In this document: piece after piece, positions 29,101 through 37,022 of the stretch | How positions within the stretch are numbered: the stretch's first letter is position 1 | Layout: every line of letters starts with the position of its first letter | Origin: Bacteroidales bacterium | GTDB taxonomy: Bacteria; Bacteroidota; Bacteroidia; Bacteroidales; Tenuifilaceae | Assembly (NCBI GenBank): GCA_011045955.1 | Contig: DSBV01000103.1 | Coordinates: 1 to 61,352 of the forward strand | Direction: 5' to 3' | Length of the DNA stretch: 61,352 nt | Translations under genes and position numbers: made by a program | Notes under the pieces: model-generated | Databases searched by the model: none | What the model saw: only the letters and a program-made list of their open reading frames with translations | Told to the model about the DNA's origin: nothing

Positions 29101-29348
29101 GTTTTCTTTACGCCGTCGAGGTCGGTATCGCCAATGTCCTTTGCTTCAATAAAGCCAACGGGAATATTCCGCTTGGTAATAATATAATCAGGCGCACCGC
29201 ACGATTGGCGTTTGGGTTCGTTGGTGGCTTTAATTTCGGGAACTAAACTCTCAATAAGCTGCTGCAAATCGCCACGGAAAGTATGCTCTGTTGCATTTCC
29301 AAGTTTGTAACGGGAGTTAATGCTTTGTATGTAATCGGATGTAGTCAT
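26187..29348 (-). CDS. Fused restriction-modification enzyme (type ISP/IIG-like) with N6-adenine methylase
   Basis: 1053 residues in one chain. The N-terminus has a PD-(D/E)XK-like nuclease site: Asp ~54 in GAPDYII and Glu68-x-Lys70 in VGFIEAKD. A helical linker leads to a gamma-class methylase domain: motif X region TRGVWYTPAPVVNFIV (~320), SAM-binding motif I ILDPSTGTGTFLAEV (~380) and catalytic motif IV NPPYSG (~499). The remaining ~500 residues should hold target recognition (GYRPFDERPCYFSYVMMDYPRKEL). No DEAD/DEAH helicase motifs are seen, unlike the longer LlaGI-type ISP enzymes, so it is closer to a type IIG layout. It would methylate adenine in its site and cut unmethylated DNA. The 5' part is visibly richer in G+C than the part left of about 28.1 kb, hinting at a mosaic gene. 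Confidence 0.82.
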   Translation of the reverse strand: MTTSDYIQSINSRYKLGNATEHTFRGDLQQLIESLVPEIKATNEPKRQSCGAPDYIITKRNIPVGFIEAKDIGDTDLDGVKKTLHKEQFDRYKASLNNLIFTDYIDFHLYRDGHFVTKIAIGELTDKGIKPLPENFETFEKLIKDFCTHIGQTIKSSKKLAEMMAGKARLLSDVIEKALTSDETHNEDSTLKDQMNAFKQILIHDITPKGFADVYAQTITYGMFAARLHDPSLDTFSRQEAYELIPKSNPFLKKLFGYIAGLDVDDRIKWIVDDLVNIFLACNVEEMLKNYGKSTKMEDPIIHFYEDFLREYDSNLRKTRGVWYTPAPVVNFIVRAVDDILKTEFDLPQGLADTSKTKIKTTVQGNNKPVEQEVHKVQILDPSTGTGTFLAEVIKQIHKRFEGQQGIWSNYVETHLLPRLNGFELLMASYAMAHLKLDLLLTETGYKPTTNQRFRVYLTNSLEEHHQDTGTLFANWLSTEANEANHIKRDTPVMCVIGNPPYSGESANKGDWIMKLMEDYKKEPGGKEKLKEQNSKFINDDYVKFLRYGQHFIEKNGSGVLAYINPHGFLDNPTFRGMRWHLLKTYDKIYTIDLHGNAKKKETAPDGSADVNVFDIEQGVSINIFVKTGKKKPTELGQVFHYDLFGKRDFKYDFLSENSLKSIEFNCFTPFKNSFLFKSIDESMLKKYNEGINPTTLFKVNVMGFQTHRDSFAIDFEMKNIKSKASDLINKEITNEELYKKYSISDNRDWKLEKARNEIQADREWETKAVKCGYRPFDERPCYFSYVMMDYPRKELILNVLNKENLLLSIGRQGLAVGDIDWCLTTVSKHPVDANFFRRGGVNLFPLYLYPDNSGQQTIEQTTERIPNFNFEIINQIESKISLTFTNEKQNNENTFAPIDILDYIYAVLHSPAYREKYKEFLKTDFPRIPFPKNADTFWQLVKLGGEIRQIHLLENPTLENYITQYPIDGDNIVGKTKYENGKVYINEKQYFDNVPQVAWEFYIGGYQPAQKWLKDRKDRKLEFDDILHYQKIIVALSETDRLMKEIDKIKID

Positions 29349-29372
29349 TTATAATGCTTTAAAGTCACTAAA

Positions 29373-30167
29373 TTAAAACACATTTTCAATTCTAAATCTG
29401 CCGTCGGATTCATTGAATTGAATTTGATAGATTTTTTCCTTTGGAACTAAAGCGACAACCGAAGGTAATAAATGTTTTGAAAAATTTAAGCCTAGAATAA
29501 CTTTTGATAAGGATTCTTTTATTGACAAATAAATATCCTCTGAGTCGTCTGAAAAAGTTAAAAATCGGTATTCGGATTCGCTTTCCCAGTCAATATTTTT
29601 GGTAAAAAATCTTTCATTCACTTCTTTCTCATCCTTGATGAATCTTTCCCAATGTTCAGTTGGACTAGGTGATTTATGGTCAGGATATTTGTCATATCTA
29701 ACACCACTCAAAGGTATAGGTAAATAAGAAAATTGATGAACTTTGTAATTTACTTTACTGTCAATTATACCATATTCTTTGATTACTTTCCTGTTCTCGT
29801 TATAGAATAAATCCAAATCAATTTCTAAGCAAATCCCTTCGTGGTTTTGTCCATAGAAAGACCACATTTTTTGAAACTCATAACCACACATCCTTTGTGA
29901 TGTGTTTTCAATCTGTATATTTTTATCAGTGGAGAACGAGGTTATTCTTGTTTGCTTTCTAATATTAAGGGCAAGAAGGTAACTATATGAATTAGCGGGG
30001 TATTTTCTAAGAGGATGTAATGATTCAGTAAAGTCAACCTGATGGAAAAGGTTTTCCTTTGGGTCATTCATATTTGCAATGTGATTCATTCTTAAAATTT
30101 TCTCAGGTAGAATTTTCCTGATAGCAGTCTCTGCTTTAGTATAATGATAAAGGTGTGTTATGTTCAT
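29373..30167 (-). CDS. DUF2971-domain protein
   Basis: 264 residues. Family features are visible: N-terminal LYHYTKAETAIRKIL and RMNHIANMNDPKENLF, the ITSFSTDKN strand, MWSFYGQNHEGICLEID, and the late charged block KNIDWESESEYRFLTFSDD with Trp-Glu-x-Glu-x-Glu-x-Arg. DUF2971 proteins are common in phage-defence and accessory regions, but no biochemical role is established. First gene of the operon, 24 bases ahead of the restriction-modification gene, with a good promoter just upstream. It may be an accessory or effector component; that is inference from position. Confidence 0.75.
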   Translation of the reverse strand: MNITHLYHYTKAETAIRKILPEKILRMNHIANMNDPKENLFHQVDFTESLHPLRKYPANSYSYLLALNIRKQTRITSFSTDKNIQIENTSQRMCGYEFQKMWSFYGQNHEGICLEIDLDLFYNENRKVIKEYGIIDSKVNYKVHQFSYLPIPLSGVRYDKYPDHKSPSPTEHWERFIKDEKEVNERFFTKNIDWESESEYRFLTFSDDSEDIYLSIKESLSKVILGLNFSKHLLPSVVALVPKEKIYQIQFNESDGRFRIENVF

Positions 30168-30192
30168 ATATTCGGTTGTTTAAAGGTTTTAA

Positions 30193-30226
30193 CAAATGTA
30201 AATAATTTTATTGTGCATAGGACAAA
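30193..30226 (-). promoter_or_regulatory. Bacteroidota-type promoter of the DUF2971/RM operon
   Basis: On the minus strand a -33 TTTG (30223-30226) and a -7 TACATTTG (30193-30200, consensus TAnnTTTG) are separated by 22 bases, and the start codon follows 25 bases later. Confidence 0.65.
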
Positions 30227-30318
30227 TTGCAGTTCTTTTGCAAACAAAGGGTTTTGGGGTGGGTTTGTGCGTGTTTGCAAAAGTTCTGCAATGTGCGGTG
30301 GGTTTCTTAATCCCAAAT

Positions 30319-30383
30319 GCGCCCGCAGGGCGCAAGGCGGGTGGGCAAAAAAAATTAAAACCCTTTGTAAAAGGGTTTGTTTT
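30319..30383 (+). other. Two adjacent hairpins, terminator-like
   Basis: GCGCCC-GCA-GGGCGC (30319-30333), then AAACCCTTT-GTA-AAAGGGTTT (30358-30378) followed by GTTTTT. No plus-strand gene precedes them, so the role is unclear. Confidence 0.45.
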
Positions 30384-30459
30384 TCTTTTCGTCTTTATCT
30401 TCAGTGAATTTAAATTACGAATGAATATGAAGTATCATCGAAATGTTTTCAACCTTGCT

Positions 30460-30595
30460 GCTAACGGATGGGGGTACGTTGCGTGCCCCGTCGGTTTAGG
30501 GCGGTTTCCGTATCCACCCGATAAACGTAAATTGAAACGGGATAATTTCCTAATCAACCAGCCCTGGGGCATGCGATGTACCCTTTGTTAGCGCC
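30460..30595 (+). repeat. attC-like long imperfect inverted repeat, copy 2
   Basis: Outer ends GCTAAC (30460-30465) and GTTAGC (30587-30592) are perfect complements. Inner arms GGGTACGTTGCGTGCCCC (30472-30489) and GGGGCATGCGATGTACCC (30566-30583) differ at three positions, all transitions that keep G-T pairs in folded single strands. It shares with copy 1 the motifs TAACGGATG at the left and CCTTTGTTAGC at the right, in the same orientation, while arms and centre differ. Confidence 0.65.
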
Positions 30596-31788
30596 TGTAC
30601 TTTCCTTCTTTTCTACAATCTGTTCTGCGGTGGGTTTGTGCGCTGGCCATAGGAAATTTTTGCGCGCTGGCTCTCTAAAATCATAACGCCCAACCTTCCC
30701 TTGCAGCGTTCTTTTCAATTCCATTTCCCAGAACTGAAATTCAATCCGCCGCTAAATTCTTGGTGAAATGCATTCGTGCGGGATTTCGGTCAAGGTGTGA
30801 ACTCAAAATCGTGCAAAATTTCAGTCAGGGTGTAAAATTCTTTGATTCTGGGTGAATTTCAAATTCTAAGCAATTCTCAAAACGCTGCACTTCTCTCCTA
30901 CTCTTTCTCGGGCGTTACTTTGGTCTAATCTGATTCTTGGTCAGGCGAAAAATTTACTAGCCTAGCGAAAGTCTGTCTGTGACTAAAAATCAAGGGGAAA
31001 TTTTCAGGATTCAATATGTAAAATCTAAATCTAGGCTACAAATTCAAATCTTTGGACAGACTGCCGATAGGCTTGCATTCTCCAACTTTTCAATCAGTAT
31101 TGGCGCTAACTCGTTTATATGTATGACAAAACCATACAATACATTCCTAATTGGGAGGATATGTATGATTTTAGTCATACAAGTAGCAAAACTAAAGAAA
31201 TTTTCAAATTATCAAATGAACTTTAATTTTTTTTGCAAACTTTTTCGACTATCGAATGAAGTTAATCGTGGTAAACGAGCAAACCCCAGCCCTTTCCCCT
31301 TAGAGGTAATGGAAGGGGAAAAGCCAAAAGGGGCATACGGCCTTGATTTTCTTTGGTTCTTTCTTGTATCAAGATAAGAAAGAACATTTAAATGGTGCTT
31401 TTCAATGCTTTTCCGTTGCGATGCAATGGTTCACTCTTGTTCTTTGGCCTATGCATGGCGTGCATCGCTACTTGTACAGAGTTACCCAACCTGCTATCAA
31501 TATTACGCCCCTATGGGGCTGAAAACGTTGCTCGTTATTAGTGAATTTAAATGGAACGCTGATGAAGGAGATTATGCGGATTTACACTGTGAAACACCGT
31601 GTAAACCCATGAAACGCTGTGATATTTATTAAGTTGATTGTTGACAGTAAAATCAACAGAACGCCGAAAGTGCAGATTGAAATAATGTGTTGATATACAG
31701 CCAGCCAAGCTCTAAACACCTCTCTGTACACTGCACACTAAATGTATAATCCCGCTAATGCAGGGCAGGCACTATAACCTTAAAAAGC
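30596..31788. other. Gene-free stretch of about 1.2 kb
   Basis: No convincing gene: the longest open frames are low in family-like features. It contains a perfect 10-bp hairpin, GTTCTTTCTT (31356-31365) with AAGAAAGAAC (31376-31385), and a short palindrome GTATGA ... TCATAC near 31163-31180. GGCGCTAAC near 31100 is the complement of the repeat end GTTAGCGCC at 30587-30595, but has no partner. Possibly non-coding repeats or decayed cassette DNA. Confidence 0.5.
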
Positions 31789-31796
31789 TATATTTG
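31789..31796 (+). promoter_or_regulatory. Putative -7 box for dsbD
   Basis: TATATTTG matches TAnnTTTG. Transcription would start about 31801-31803, which favours the second ATG (31820) over the first (31808) as start. Confidence 0.4.
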
Positions 31797-31819
31797 CAAA
31801 AACACAAATGCATAACACA

Positions 31820-33835
31820 ATGAAACGAATGTCACTGTTTAAGGCGTTAGTCCTATCTTCATTCGGACTATTTGCTGCGGGTCATGCACTTGCTCAAATT
31901 GATGATCCTATTCAATGGTCGGCTACCACTAAAAGAGTTGATGCCAGCAAGTTCGAGGTGGTTATCACCGCTCGTATCGATGGGGGTTGGCATCTATACT
32001 CAACCAAATTGCCCGAAGGAGGTCCACTGCCTACCAATTTTATCTTTGAAAAACCTGAAGGTTACAAGCTGGTTGGAAATATCAGGGAGGTATCAAAGAG
32101 CAAAACCGAATACGACGAAATCTTTAACCTTGACCTTTCATACTTTGAAGGCGAGGCTGTTTTTTCGCAGTTAATTGAGCTCTCTGCCGATGAGGCTCCC
32201 ATAAATATCAATGTTGAGTTCCAGGCATGCTACGCCGACAAGTGCATCTACCTGGAGAAAAACATTAGCACCGTTGCAAAGATGTCTGCCCTAGTTGAAG
32301 GGGCTTCAGCAGCCCAACAAGTGCAAGTTGAGAGTAAGGCCGATGTTGCTGTTGAGGCAGCAAAACCTGAAAAGCAGTCGCTCTGGTGGTTTTTTCTTGT
32401 TTCGTTTGCTGCGGGCTTAGCAGGCCTGCTTACACCATGCGTTTTCCCAATGATTCCCATGACCGTGTCGTATTTCATGGGTAAGCAGCAGAATCGGGCA
32501 AATGCCATTCTCAATGCCTTTGTGTTTGGCATTTCAATAGTAGCCATATACACATCGTTGGGTTTTATTGTGTCGTTATTTAACCTTGGTTCCGATTTTG
32601 CCAATACCTTAACCTCGCACTGGATAACCAATACCATCTTTTTTGCCCTGTTCATAGCCTTTGCAGCATCTTTCTTTGGTCTTTTTGAGATTGTGCTGCC
32701 CGGTAATTTAGCAAACAAAACCGATAGCAAGGCCGATAAGGGCGGCCTTATTGGTTCGTTCTTCTTGGCATTAACCACTGTTATAGTGAGCCTGTCGTGT
32801 GTAGGCCCAATTGTTGGTGCGTTGTTGGTTGAGGCTGCATCGGGTTTGGGGGCAAAACCCATTTTGGGAATGTTTGGCTTTTCGCTGGCTTTCTCCATTC
32901 CGTTCACCCTGTTTGCAATTTTCCCGTCGTGGCTAAACTCGCTGCCCCGCAGCGGTGGATGGATGAACTCCGTTAAGGTTTTTCTGGGATTCATTGTTCT
33001 TGCCTTTTCGCTTAAGTTCCTGCTTACCATCGATGAGGGTTACCAGCTTGATATGATTAGTCGCGAGGGTTACATTGCCATCTGGATGGCTATATTTACA
33101 CTGCTGGGGCTTTACCTTTTGGGTAAAATCAAGTTTAAGTTCGATTCCGACCTTCAGCATGTGGGTGTTTCCCGTTTATTCCTGGCCATTGCCAGCTTTG
33201 CGTTTGTGTTTTATCTGCTTCCCGGGCTGTTTGGGGCGCCACTTAAAACCATATCCGGTTTATTGCCCCCACAAAGCAGCCAAAGCTTTGATTTGAAGTC
33301 GAATCAGGTTATAGTAAGCCAGAACACGTCTCCTTTTAATGATGAAAACTCGCTGTGTGAAGAACCTCGCTTTGCCGATTTCCTTCACCTTCCGCACGGG
33401 CTAAATGGCTATTTTGACTATAATCAGGCATTGCGCTGTGCCCGCGAAATGAAAAAGCCTTTGTTTATCGATTTTGTTGGGCATACCTGTGCTAACTGCA
33501 AGGTGATGGAGGCGCAGGTTTGGAGCGATCCCCGGGTGCTGGAGCGGCTCCGCCGCGACTACATTATTGTTGCCCTTTACGTGGACGATCGCACTGAGTT
33601 ACCCGAAAGCGAATGGGTAACCTCGGCCCGCGATGGGAAATTAAAGAAAACCATTGGCAAATGGAATGCCGATTTTCAGGCTACCCGGTTCAACGTGAAT
33701 AGTCAACCATACTATGTACTGCTCGATAACGAGGAAAAGTTACTTGCCGAGCCTCGTGGATTCGACCTCGATGTGGAGGCATTTATTCAATTCCTAGATA
33801 AAGGCGTTGAGGAGTTCAAGAAACGTACCCATTAA
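31820..33835 (+). CDS. dsbD: Thiol:disulfide interchange protein DsbD
   Basis: About 671 residues. It passes electrons from cytoplasmic thioredoxin across the inner membrane to periplasmic partners. Signal peptide MKRMSLFKALVLSSFGLFAAG, then an N-terminal DsbD-alpha-type domain (WHLYSTKLPEGGPLPTNF; FQACYADKCIYLE with its Cys pair). A block of about eight membrane helices carries the CcdA-type motif GLLTPCVFPMIPMTVSYF and a second Cys in VSLSCVGPIVGA. The C-terminal thioredoxin domain has FVGHTCANCKVME (CxxC). All three Cys pairs are present, so it should be functional. An ATG 12 bases upstream is an alternative start. A terminator follows. Confidence 0.93.
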   Translation: MKRMSLFKALVLSSFGLFAAGHALAQIDDPIQWSATTKRVDASKFEVVITARIDGGWHLYSTKLPEGGPLPTNFIFEKPEGYKLVGNIREVSKSKTEYDEIFNLDLSYFEGEAVFSQLIELSADEAPININVEFQACYADKCIYLEKNISTVAKMSALVEGASAAQQVQVESKADVAVEAAKPEKQSLWWFFLVSFAAGLAGLLTPCVFPMIPMTVSYFMGKQQNRANAILNAFVFGISIVAIYTSLGFIVSLFNLGSDFANTLTSHWITNTIFFALFIAFAASFFGLFEIVLPGNLANKTDSKADKGGLIGSFFLALTTVIVSLSCVGPIVGALLVEAASGLGAKPILGMFGFSLAFSIPFTLFAIFPSWLNSLPRSGGWMNSVKVFLGFIVLAFSLKFLLTIDEGYQLDMISREGYIAIWMAIFTLLGLYLLGKIKFKFDSDLQHVGVSRLFLAIASFAFVFYLLPGLFGAPLKTISGLLPPQSSQSFDLKSNQVIVSQNTSPFNDENSLCEEPRFADFLHLPHGLNGYFDYNQALRCAREMKKPLFIDFVGHTCANCKVMEAQVWSDPRVLERLRRDYIIVALYVDDRTELPESEWVTSARDGKLKKTIGKWNADFQATRFNVNSQPYYVLLDNEEKLLAEPRGFDLDVEAFIQFLDKGVEEFKKRTH

Positions 33836-33854
33836 GTATTGGGATTTGAATATT

Positions 33855-33881
33855 GAGGTTGCCCCAAAGGCAGCCTCTTTT
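33855..33881 (+). terminator. Rho-independent terminator of dsbD
   Basis: GAGGTTGCC (33855-33863) pairs with GGCAGCCTC (33869-33877) with one wobble and a 5-base loop, then TTTT. Confidence 0.75.
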
Positions 33882-33895
33882 GATTTGTGCAGTGG

Positions 33896-34621
33896 CTATG
33901 GCAAACTAATCAATTCCCCTTTCCCTTGCCTATTTAGTTCAATTGAAGGATCTCCACGCAGGCGAATATTTCCGGTTGAGGTTATACTTGCCTTGAGGGT
34001 ATCGGTTACCCAAATATCCATATCTACCGTTGAGCCCTGGTTGGCAGTGCAGTATTTTATCTGTGTTTGTGCAAGGTCGAAAAGAGTAGCGCCACGAGCA
34101 TTCAGTGTGGCATACTTGGCCTGGCCTGTTACGCGGTATGTTCCATAGCTACTGCCCGAAACGTCGATCACAAGTAAATCAACATCAATATTTACATTAC
34201 AATCAACATAGTTGCCCCAGTCAACCAAGTAAAACGCATGGCTTTTAAAGGAGTTGGGGATGCTTAATTTACAGGGCTGGCGGATTTCAATCATGGGTAT
34301 TGTGGCTAGATGTAACTCAAGGTCGATAATGGGGTAGTCCTTTAACCATCGGCTTTTTACATTTTCCCTTATGAATAGCGTATTGTTGTGAATGTTAATC
34401 TCCACATCATTCATAACCTTATCGTGGCATTTTACAACCGCAAAACCAACGGAGTCAGGAAGTAGGGTGATGCTAAACGACCCTTTTATATCAATATTTT
34501 CAAAGGTAGCAGGTAGGTTTACACGGCGCTCAGCTATATCGCCCAGTGTGTAGGTGCTTATCAGGCTGCAGGATTGCAAAATCACAATCAAAAATATCAA
34601 AATACAAAATCTACTTTTCAT
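33896..34621 (-). CDS. GIN-domain (DUF2807) lipoprotein
   Basis: I start at the ATG at 34621 (MKSRFCILIFLIVILQSC), which gives a lipoprotein signal with LQSC as lipobox; the frame extends upstream into the neighbouring gene. The ~220-residue mature part shows the right-handed beta-repeat style of the head GIN domain: FENIDIKGSFSITLLPD, VVKCHDKVMNDVEINIHNNTLFI, VIDVSGSSYGTYRVTGQAKYATLNARGATLFD, KASITSTGNIRLRGD. Function of the family is unclear; probably a surface or periplasmic adhesion-like fold. Last gene of a five-gene overlapping operon; its start overlaps the preceding gene by 11 bases. Confidence 0.8.
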   Translation of the reverse strand: MKSRFCILIFLIVILQSCSLISTYTLGDIAERRVNLPATFENIDIKGSFSITLLPDSVGFAVVKCHDKVMNDVEINIHNNTLFIRENVKSRWLKDYPIIDLELHLATIPMIEIRQPCKLSIPNSFKSHAFYLVDWGNYVDCNVNIDVDLLVIDVSGSSYGTYRVTGQAKYATLNARGATLFDLAQTQIKYCTANQGSTVDMDIWVTDTLKASITSTGNIRLRGDPSIELNRQGKGELISLP

Positions 34622-35732
34622 ATTTATTGAAAGAGTATTTGATGCCAAATTCAACAAAATCGGCCTGTGCAAGCCAGTGGGCTTTAATGGCAACTACTAG
34701 GTTTATTTCATCATAGACATTCATACGTAATCCTACCTTGTTGCTAAACGCACCAAAGCCATAAAAGCGGTTTACTAGGTAAATGCCGGGTTGGAAGACA
34801 ATGCTTATGCGATTGAAGCCCATAAGGTATGTTGCGTTGATTGCCAAGGCCAGGTTGTCGTTTTTGTTGAGTGTAACTGCATCATCTGATTTATCAATTA
34901 CTAAATCGGGTATAGAGTTATCCTTGTAGGCGCTAAACTCTAGCCCTACCATGGATAGGGGTGCAAAGCGGTATAGCTTCTCGGCCGATAGGCCGATAAT
35001 ACCATACTGCTTCTCGGTGAAGGCATCAACCGATTTTATGCTGGCGAACAGACCAAAATTCCATGATGAGGATGGGGTATTATCGTCAGGGGATTCATTT
35101 TTTACCGGATTAGGTTTTCCAAATGAGTATCGGTAACCCAGTGCGGTGGTAAAAATATTAAACCCCAGGTTTGGTTCCTTTACGCTTCCGTTTGATGCAT
35201 GGGCAAGTCCAATGCTTGCTGACACATTATGATTTGCGCTTACCCTGTAGTTACATCCAATCTCGTACTGGAAGAAAACATTCAGGTGTGTACTTAATAC
35301 CATGTTACTGCGGTTGCTTATGAGGTTATGCGATTTTGAGGCATAGCTCAAACCTACCGAGAGCATGTTGCTAATATTGAACCTTTTGGTGTTATGTAAG
35401 AATAGCCGATTTATGAAAAAGTATAAGCCTGTAAGCTTACCGAAAATAGTATCGTTCCCCAAACCAGAGTAGTGTAGCCCCAAACCTACAATAGGGTAGT
35501 TATACTCCTTGTTCCAGAAATTAGAACCATCGGTTGTTATGCCAAGGTTTAGCTGAATTGCATTAATATTTTCGGAAAGGAAGTAGGCCATGTAGTCATG
35601 ATGGGGTATAATAAATCCCGATCGCAATTTTAGGTCGATGCTGTACTTCCCCTCCTGCGCAAAGCAATTGTAGTTTATAGCAATAGAAGTAATAACTAAT
35701 ATTAAAATACCTCTGGTGTTTGATACCATCAT
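34611..35732 (-). CDS. Acyloxyacyl hydrolase / PagL-like lipid A deacylase
   Basis: 373 residues with a signal peptide (about 1-25). The central region has the PagL-type active-site motif IGLAHASNGSVKEPNLGFN: His-Ala-Ser-Asn with catalytic His and Ser, then Pro-Asn. It sits among beta-barrel strands (YPIVGLGLHYSGLGN, FFQYEIGCNYRVSANHNVSASIG). PagL removes the 3-O acyl chain of lipid A in the outer membrane. This protein is longer than classical PagL (~170 residues) because of a C-terminal barrel-like extension, as in other Bacteroidota homologues. It overlaps both neighbours (ATGA overlap with the upstream barrel gene). Confidence 0.8.
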   Translation of the reverse strand: MMVSNTRGILILVITSIAINYNCFAQEGKYSIDLKLRSGFIIPHHDYMAYFLSENINAIQLNLGITTDGSNFWNKEYNYPIVGLGLHYSGLGNDTIFGKLTGLYFFINRLFLHNTKRFNISNMLSVGLSYASKSHNLISNRSNMVLSTHLNVFFQYEIGCNYRVSANHNVSASIGLAHASNGSVKEPNLGFNIFTTALGYRYSFGKPNPVKNESPDDNTPSSSWNFGLFASIKSVDAFTEKQYGIIGLSAEKLYRFAPLSMVGLEFSAYKDNSIPDLVIDKSDDAVTLNKNDNLALAINATYLMGFNRISIVFQPGIYLVNRFYGFGAFSNKVGLRMNVYDEINLVVAIKAHWLAQADFVEFGIKYSFNKYEK

Positions 35733-36340
35733 TGAATCCTATAAATAGCCACAAACTCCAAAACTCGGTTGTATTGACCCTTGTTTAGCCGGAACGAAAT
35801 GTTATCCCTATAGTGTCGAACAGGGAAAATGGAGTAGGTTAGGTTTAAACCAAAACGCCATTTTACGTTATAGTTGTATTCCATGCCTGCAATACCATCC
35901 ATTTCAAACTTATTGAAAGCCGATACTTCATCAAGGGGGAAGGGTCCTAGCGAGTTCTCCTCGGTTGCTTTGTTTAGGTAACCAGTCGATAGTCCTAATA
36001 CAGCATTAAATCCGTTTGCAAACCGGTAGCCAGCAACCACAGGTAAGTCAAAGTAGTTGAGGCGCATGCGGTAAAAATCGGGAATATCGGTCGAGCGGCT
36101 TTTAGCATAACTCCCTTTTTGTATGAACCGGAAACTTAAGCGATAAAACCACCCGGAAAGTGTACTGCGTTCAACCCAAATGCCCGCAATGAGGCCAGCC
36201 TTGTTGTACCCGCCATAGGTGTCGCCATCTACTTGAGTGGCAGCCACTCCAACTATTAGCCCTCCCCTAAAGTTCTGGCCATGTATTTGAGTGCTCCCCA
36301 AAAATAGCAAAATAAATCCCAAGAGTAGTAACCTATTCAT
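35729..36340 (-). CDS. PorT-like outer-membrane beta-barrel protein
   Basis: 203 residues. The signal peptide MNRLLLLGFILLFLGSTQIHGQ is followed by FRGGLIVGVAATQVDGDTYGGYNKAGLIAGIWVE, the characteristic opening of the PorT/OMP_b-brl_2 family, and by alternating amphipathic strands to the C-terminal aromatic end (VLEFVAIYRIQ). It probably forms a small 8-stranded barrel. It overlaps the sirtuin gene by eight bases and the PagL-like gene by four. Homologues include a T9SS component, but family membership alone does not prove that role. Confidence 0.8.
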   Translation of the reverse strand: MNRLLLLGFILLFLGSTQIHGQNFRGGLIVGVAATQVDGDTYGGYNKAGLIAGIWVERSTLSGWFYRLSFRFIQKGSYAKSRSTDIPDFYRMRLNYFDLPVVAGYRFANGFNAVLGLSTGYLNKATEENSLGPFPLDEVSAFNKFEMDGIAGMEYNYNVKWRFGLNLTYSIFPVRHYRDNISFRLNKGQYNRVLEFVAIYRIQ

Positions 36341-37022
36341 TTTTAATCATCTCAATAAACCTTGGAACACCCACCGATGCTTTTTTCTTTATTACCGTGA
36401 CATCGCGCCGCCAGATATTTATATCATTTGGATCAATAAGGTATATAGGACAATCCTTGGGGGCATAGTCGAGCAATCCGGCTGCGGGGTAAACGTTAAG
36501 CGATGTGCCAATCACGGCGAATATCTCGGCTGTTTGAACCAGTTTAAACGCCTCGTTCATCATGGGAACCTCTTCGCCAAACCAAACAATGTGCGGGCGT
36601 AGCTGGTAACCATCAACGGTATCGCCCCATTTGATATCGTTGTAGCCAATATCGATAATTCTGCTTGGGTTGCCGGTTGGCCTTGCCTTGGTTAGCTCAC
36701 CATGCAAGTGAAGCACATTCTGGCTTCCAGCACGCTCATGCAGGTTATCAACATTCTGGGTGATTACAAATACATTGAACCAATTTTGTGCATTGGCAAG
36801 CGCTTTGTGGGCTGCATTGGGCTCAACGGTTGGCAGCTGTCGCCTTCGTTGGTTGTAGAACTCCAGCACGAGCTGTGGGTTTTTCTTCCATCCATCGATG
36901 CTTGCCACCTCCATAACATCATACTCTTCCCAAAGCCCTCCCATGTCGCGGAAAGTGCGAATTCCACTTTCGGCACTTATGCCTGCTCCCGTGAGAACTA
37001 CCAGTCGTTTACGTGTGGTCAT
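36333..37022 (-). CDS. cobB: NAD-dependent protein deacylase (sirtuin) without the zinc cysteines
   Basis: 229 residues. Sirtuin motifs are clear: GAGISAESGIRTFRDMGGLWEEYD, TQNVDNLHERAGS, catalytic His in LHLHGEL, then IVWFGEEVP and IGTSLNVYPAAGL. Such enzymes remove acyl groups from Lys using NAD+. The two CxxC pairs of the usual zinc module are absent: the segment between LHGEL and IVWFGE (TKARPTGNPSRIIDIGYNDI) has no Cys. This is known in some bacterial sirtuins, so activity is still likely. It overlaps the upstream hydrolase by four bases, in an operon of envelope proteins. Confidence 0.9.
   Translation of the reverse strand: MTTRKRLVVLTGAGISAESGIRTFRDMGGLWEEYDVMEVASIDGWKKNPQLVLEFYNQRRRQLPTVEPNAAHKALANAQNWFNVFVITQNVDNLHERAGSQNVLHLHGELTKARPTGNPSRIIDIGYNDIKWGDTVDGYQLRPHIVWFGEEVPMMNEAFKLVQTAEIFAVIGTSLNVYPAAGLLDYAPKDCPIYLIDPNDINIWRRDVTVIKKKASVGVPRFIEMIKNE

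Noticed and set aside
25226..30595. A true integron cassette array
   Set aside because: Rejected as a firm call: no integrase gene in the window, and the ends GTTAGCC and GTTAGCG do not fit the GTTRRRY core. Kept only as attC-like.
30979..31377. A 132-codon open frame in the gene-free region
   Set aside because: No recognisable motif, no promoter box or neighbour support, and its 3' part runs into a hairpin repeat; more likely chance.
32248..33030. A 260-codon open frame on the minus strand within dsbD
   Set aside because: It lies entirely inside the membrane domain of dsbD and its composition (many Pro, Lys, Thr, Asn) is the usual shadow of a membrane-protein gene.
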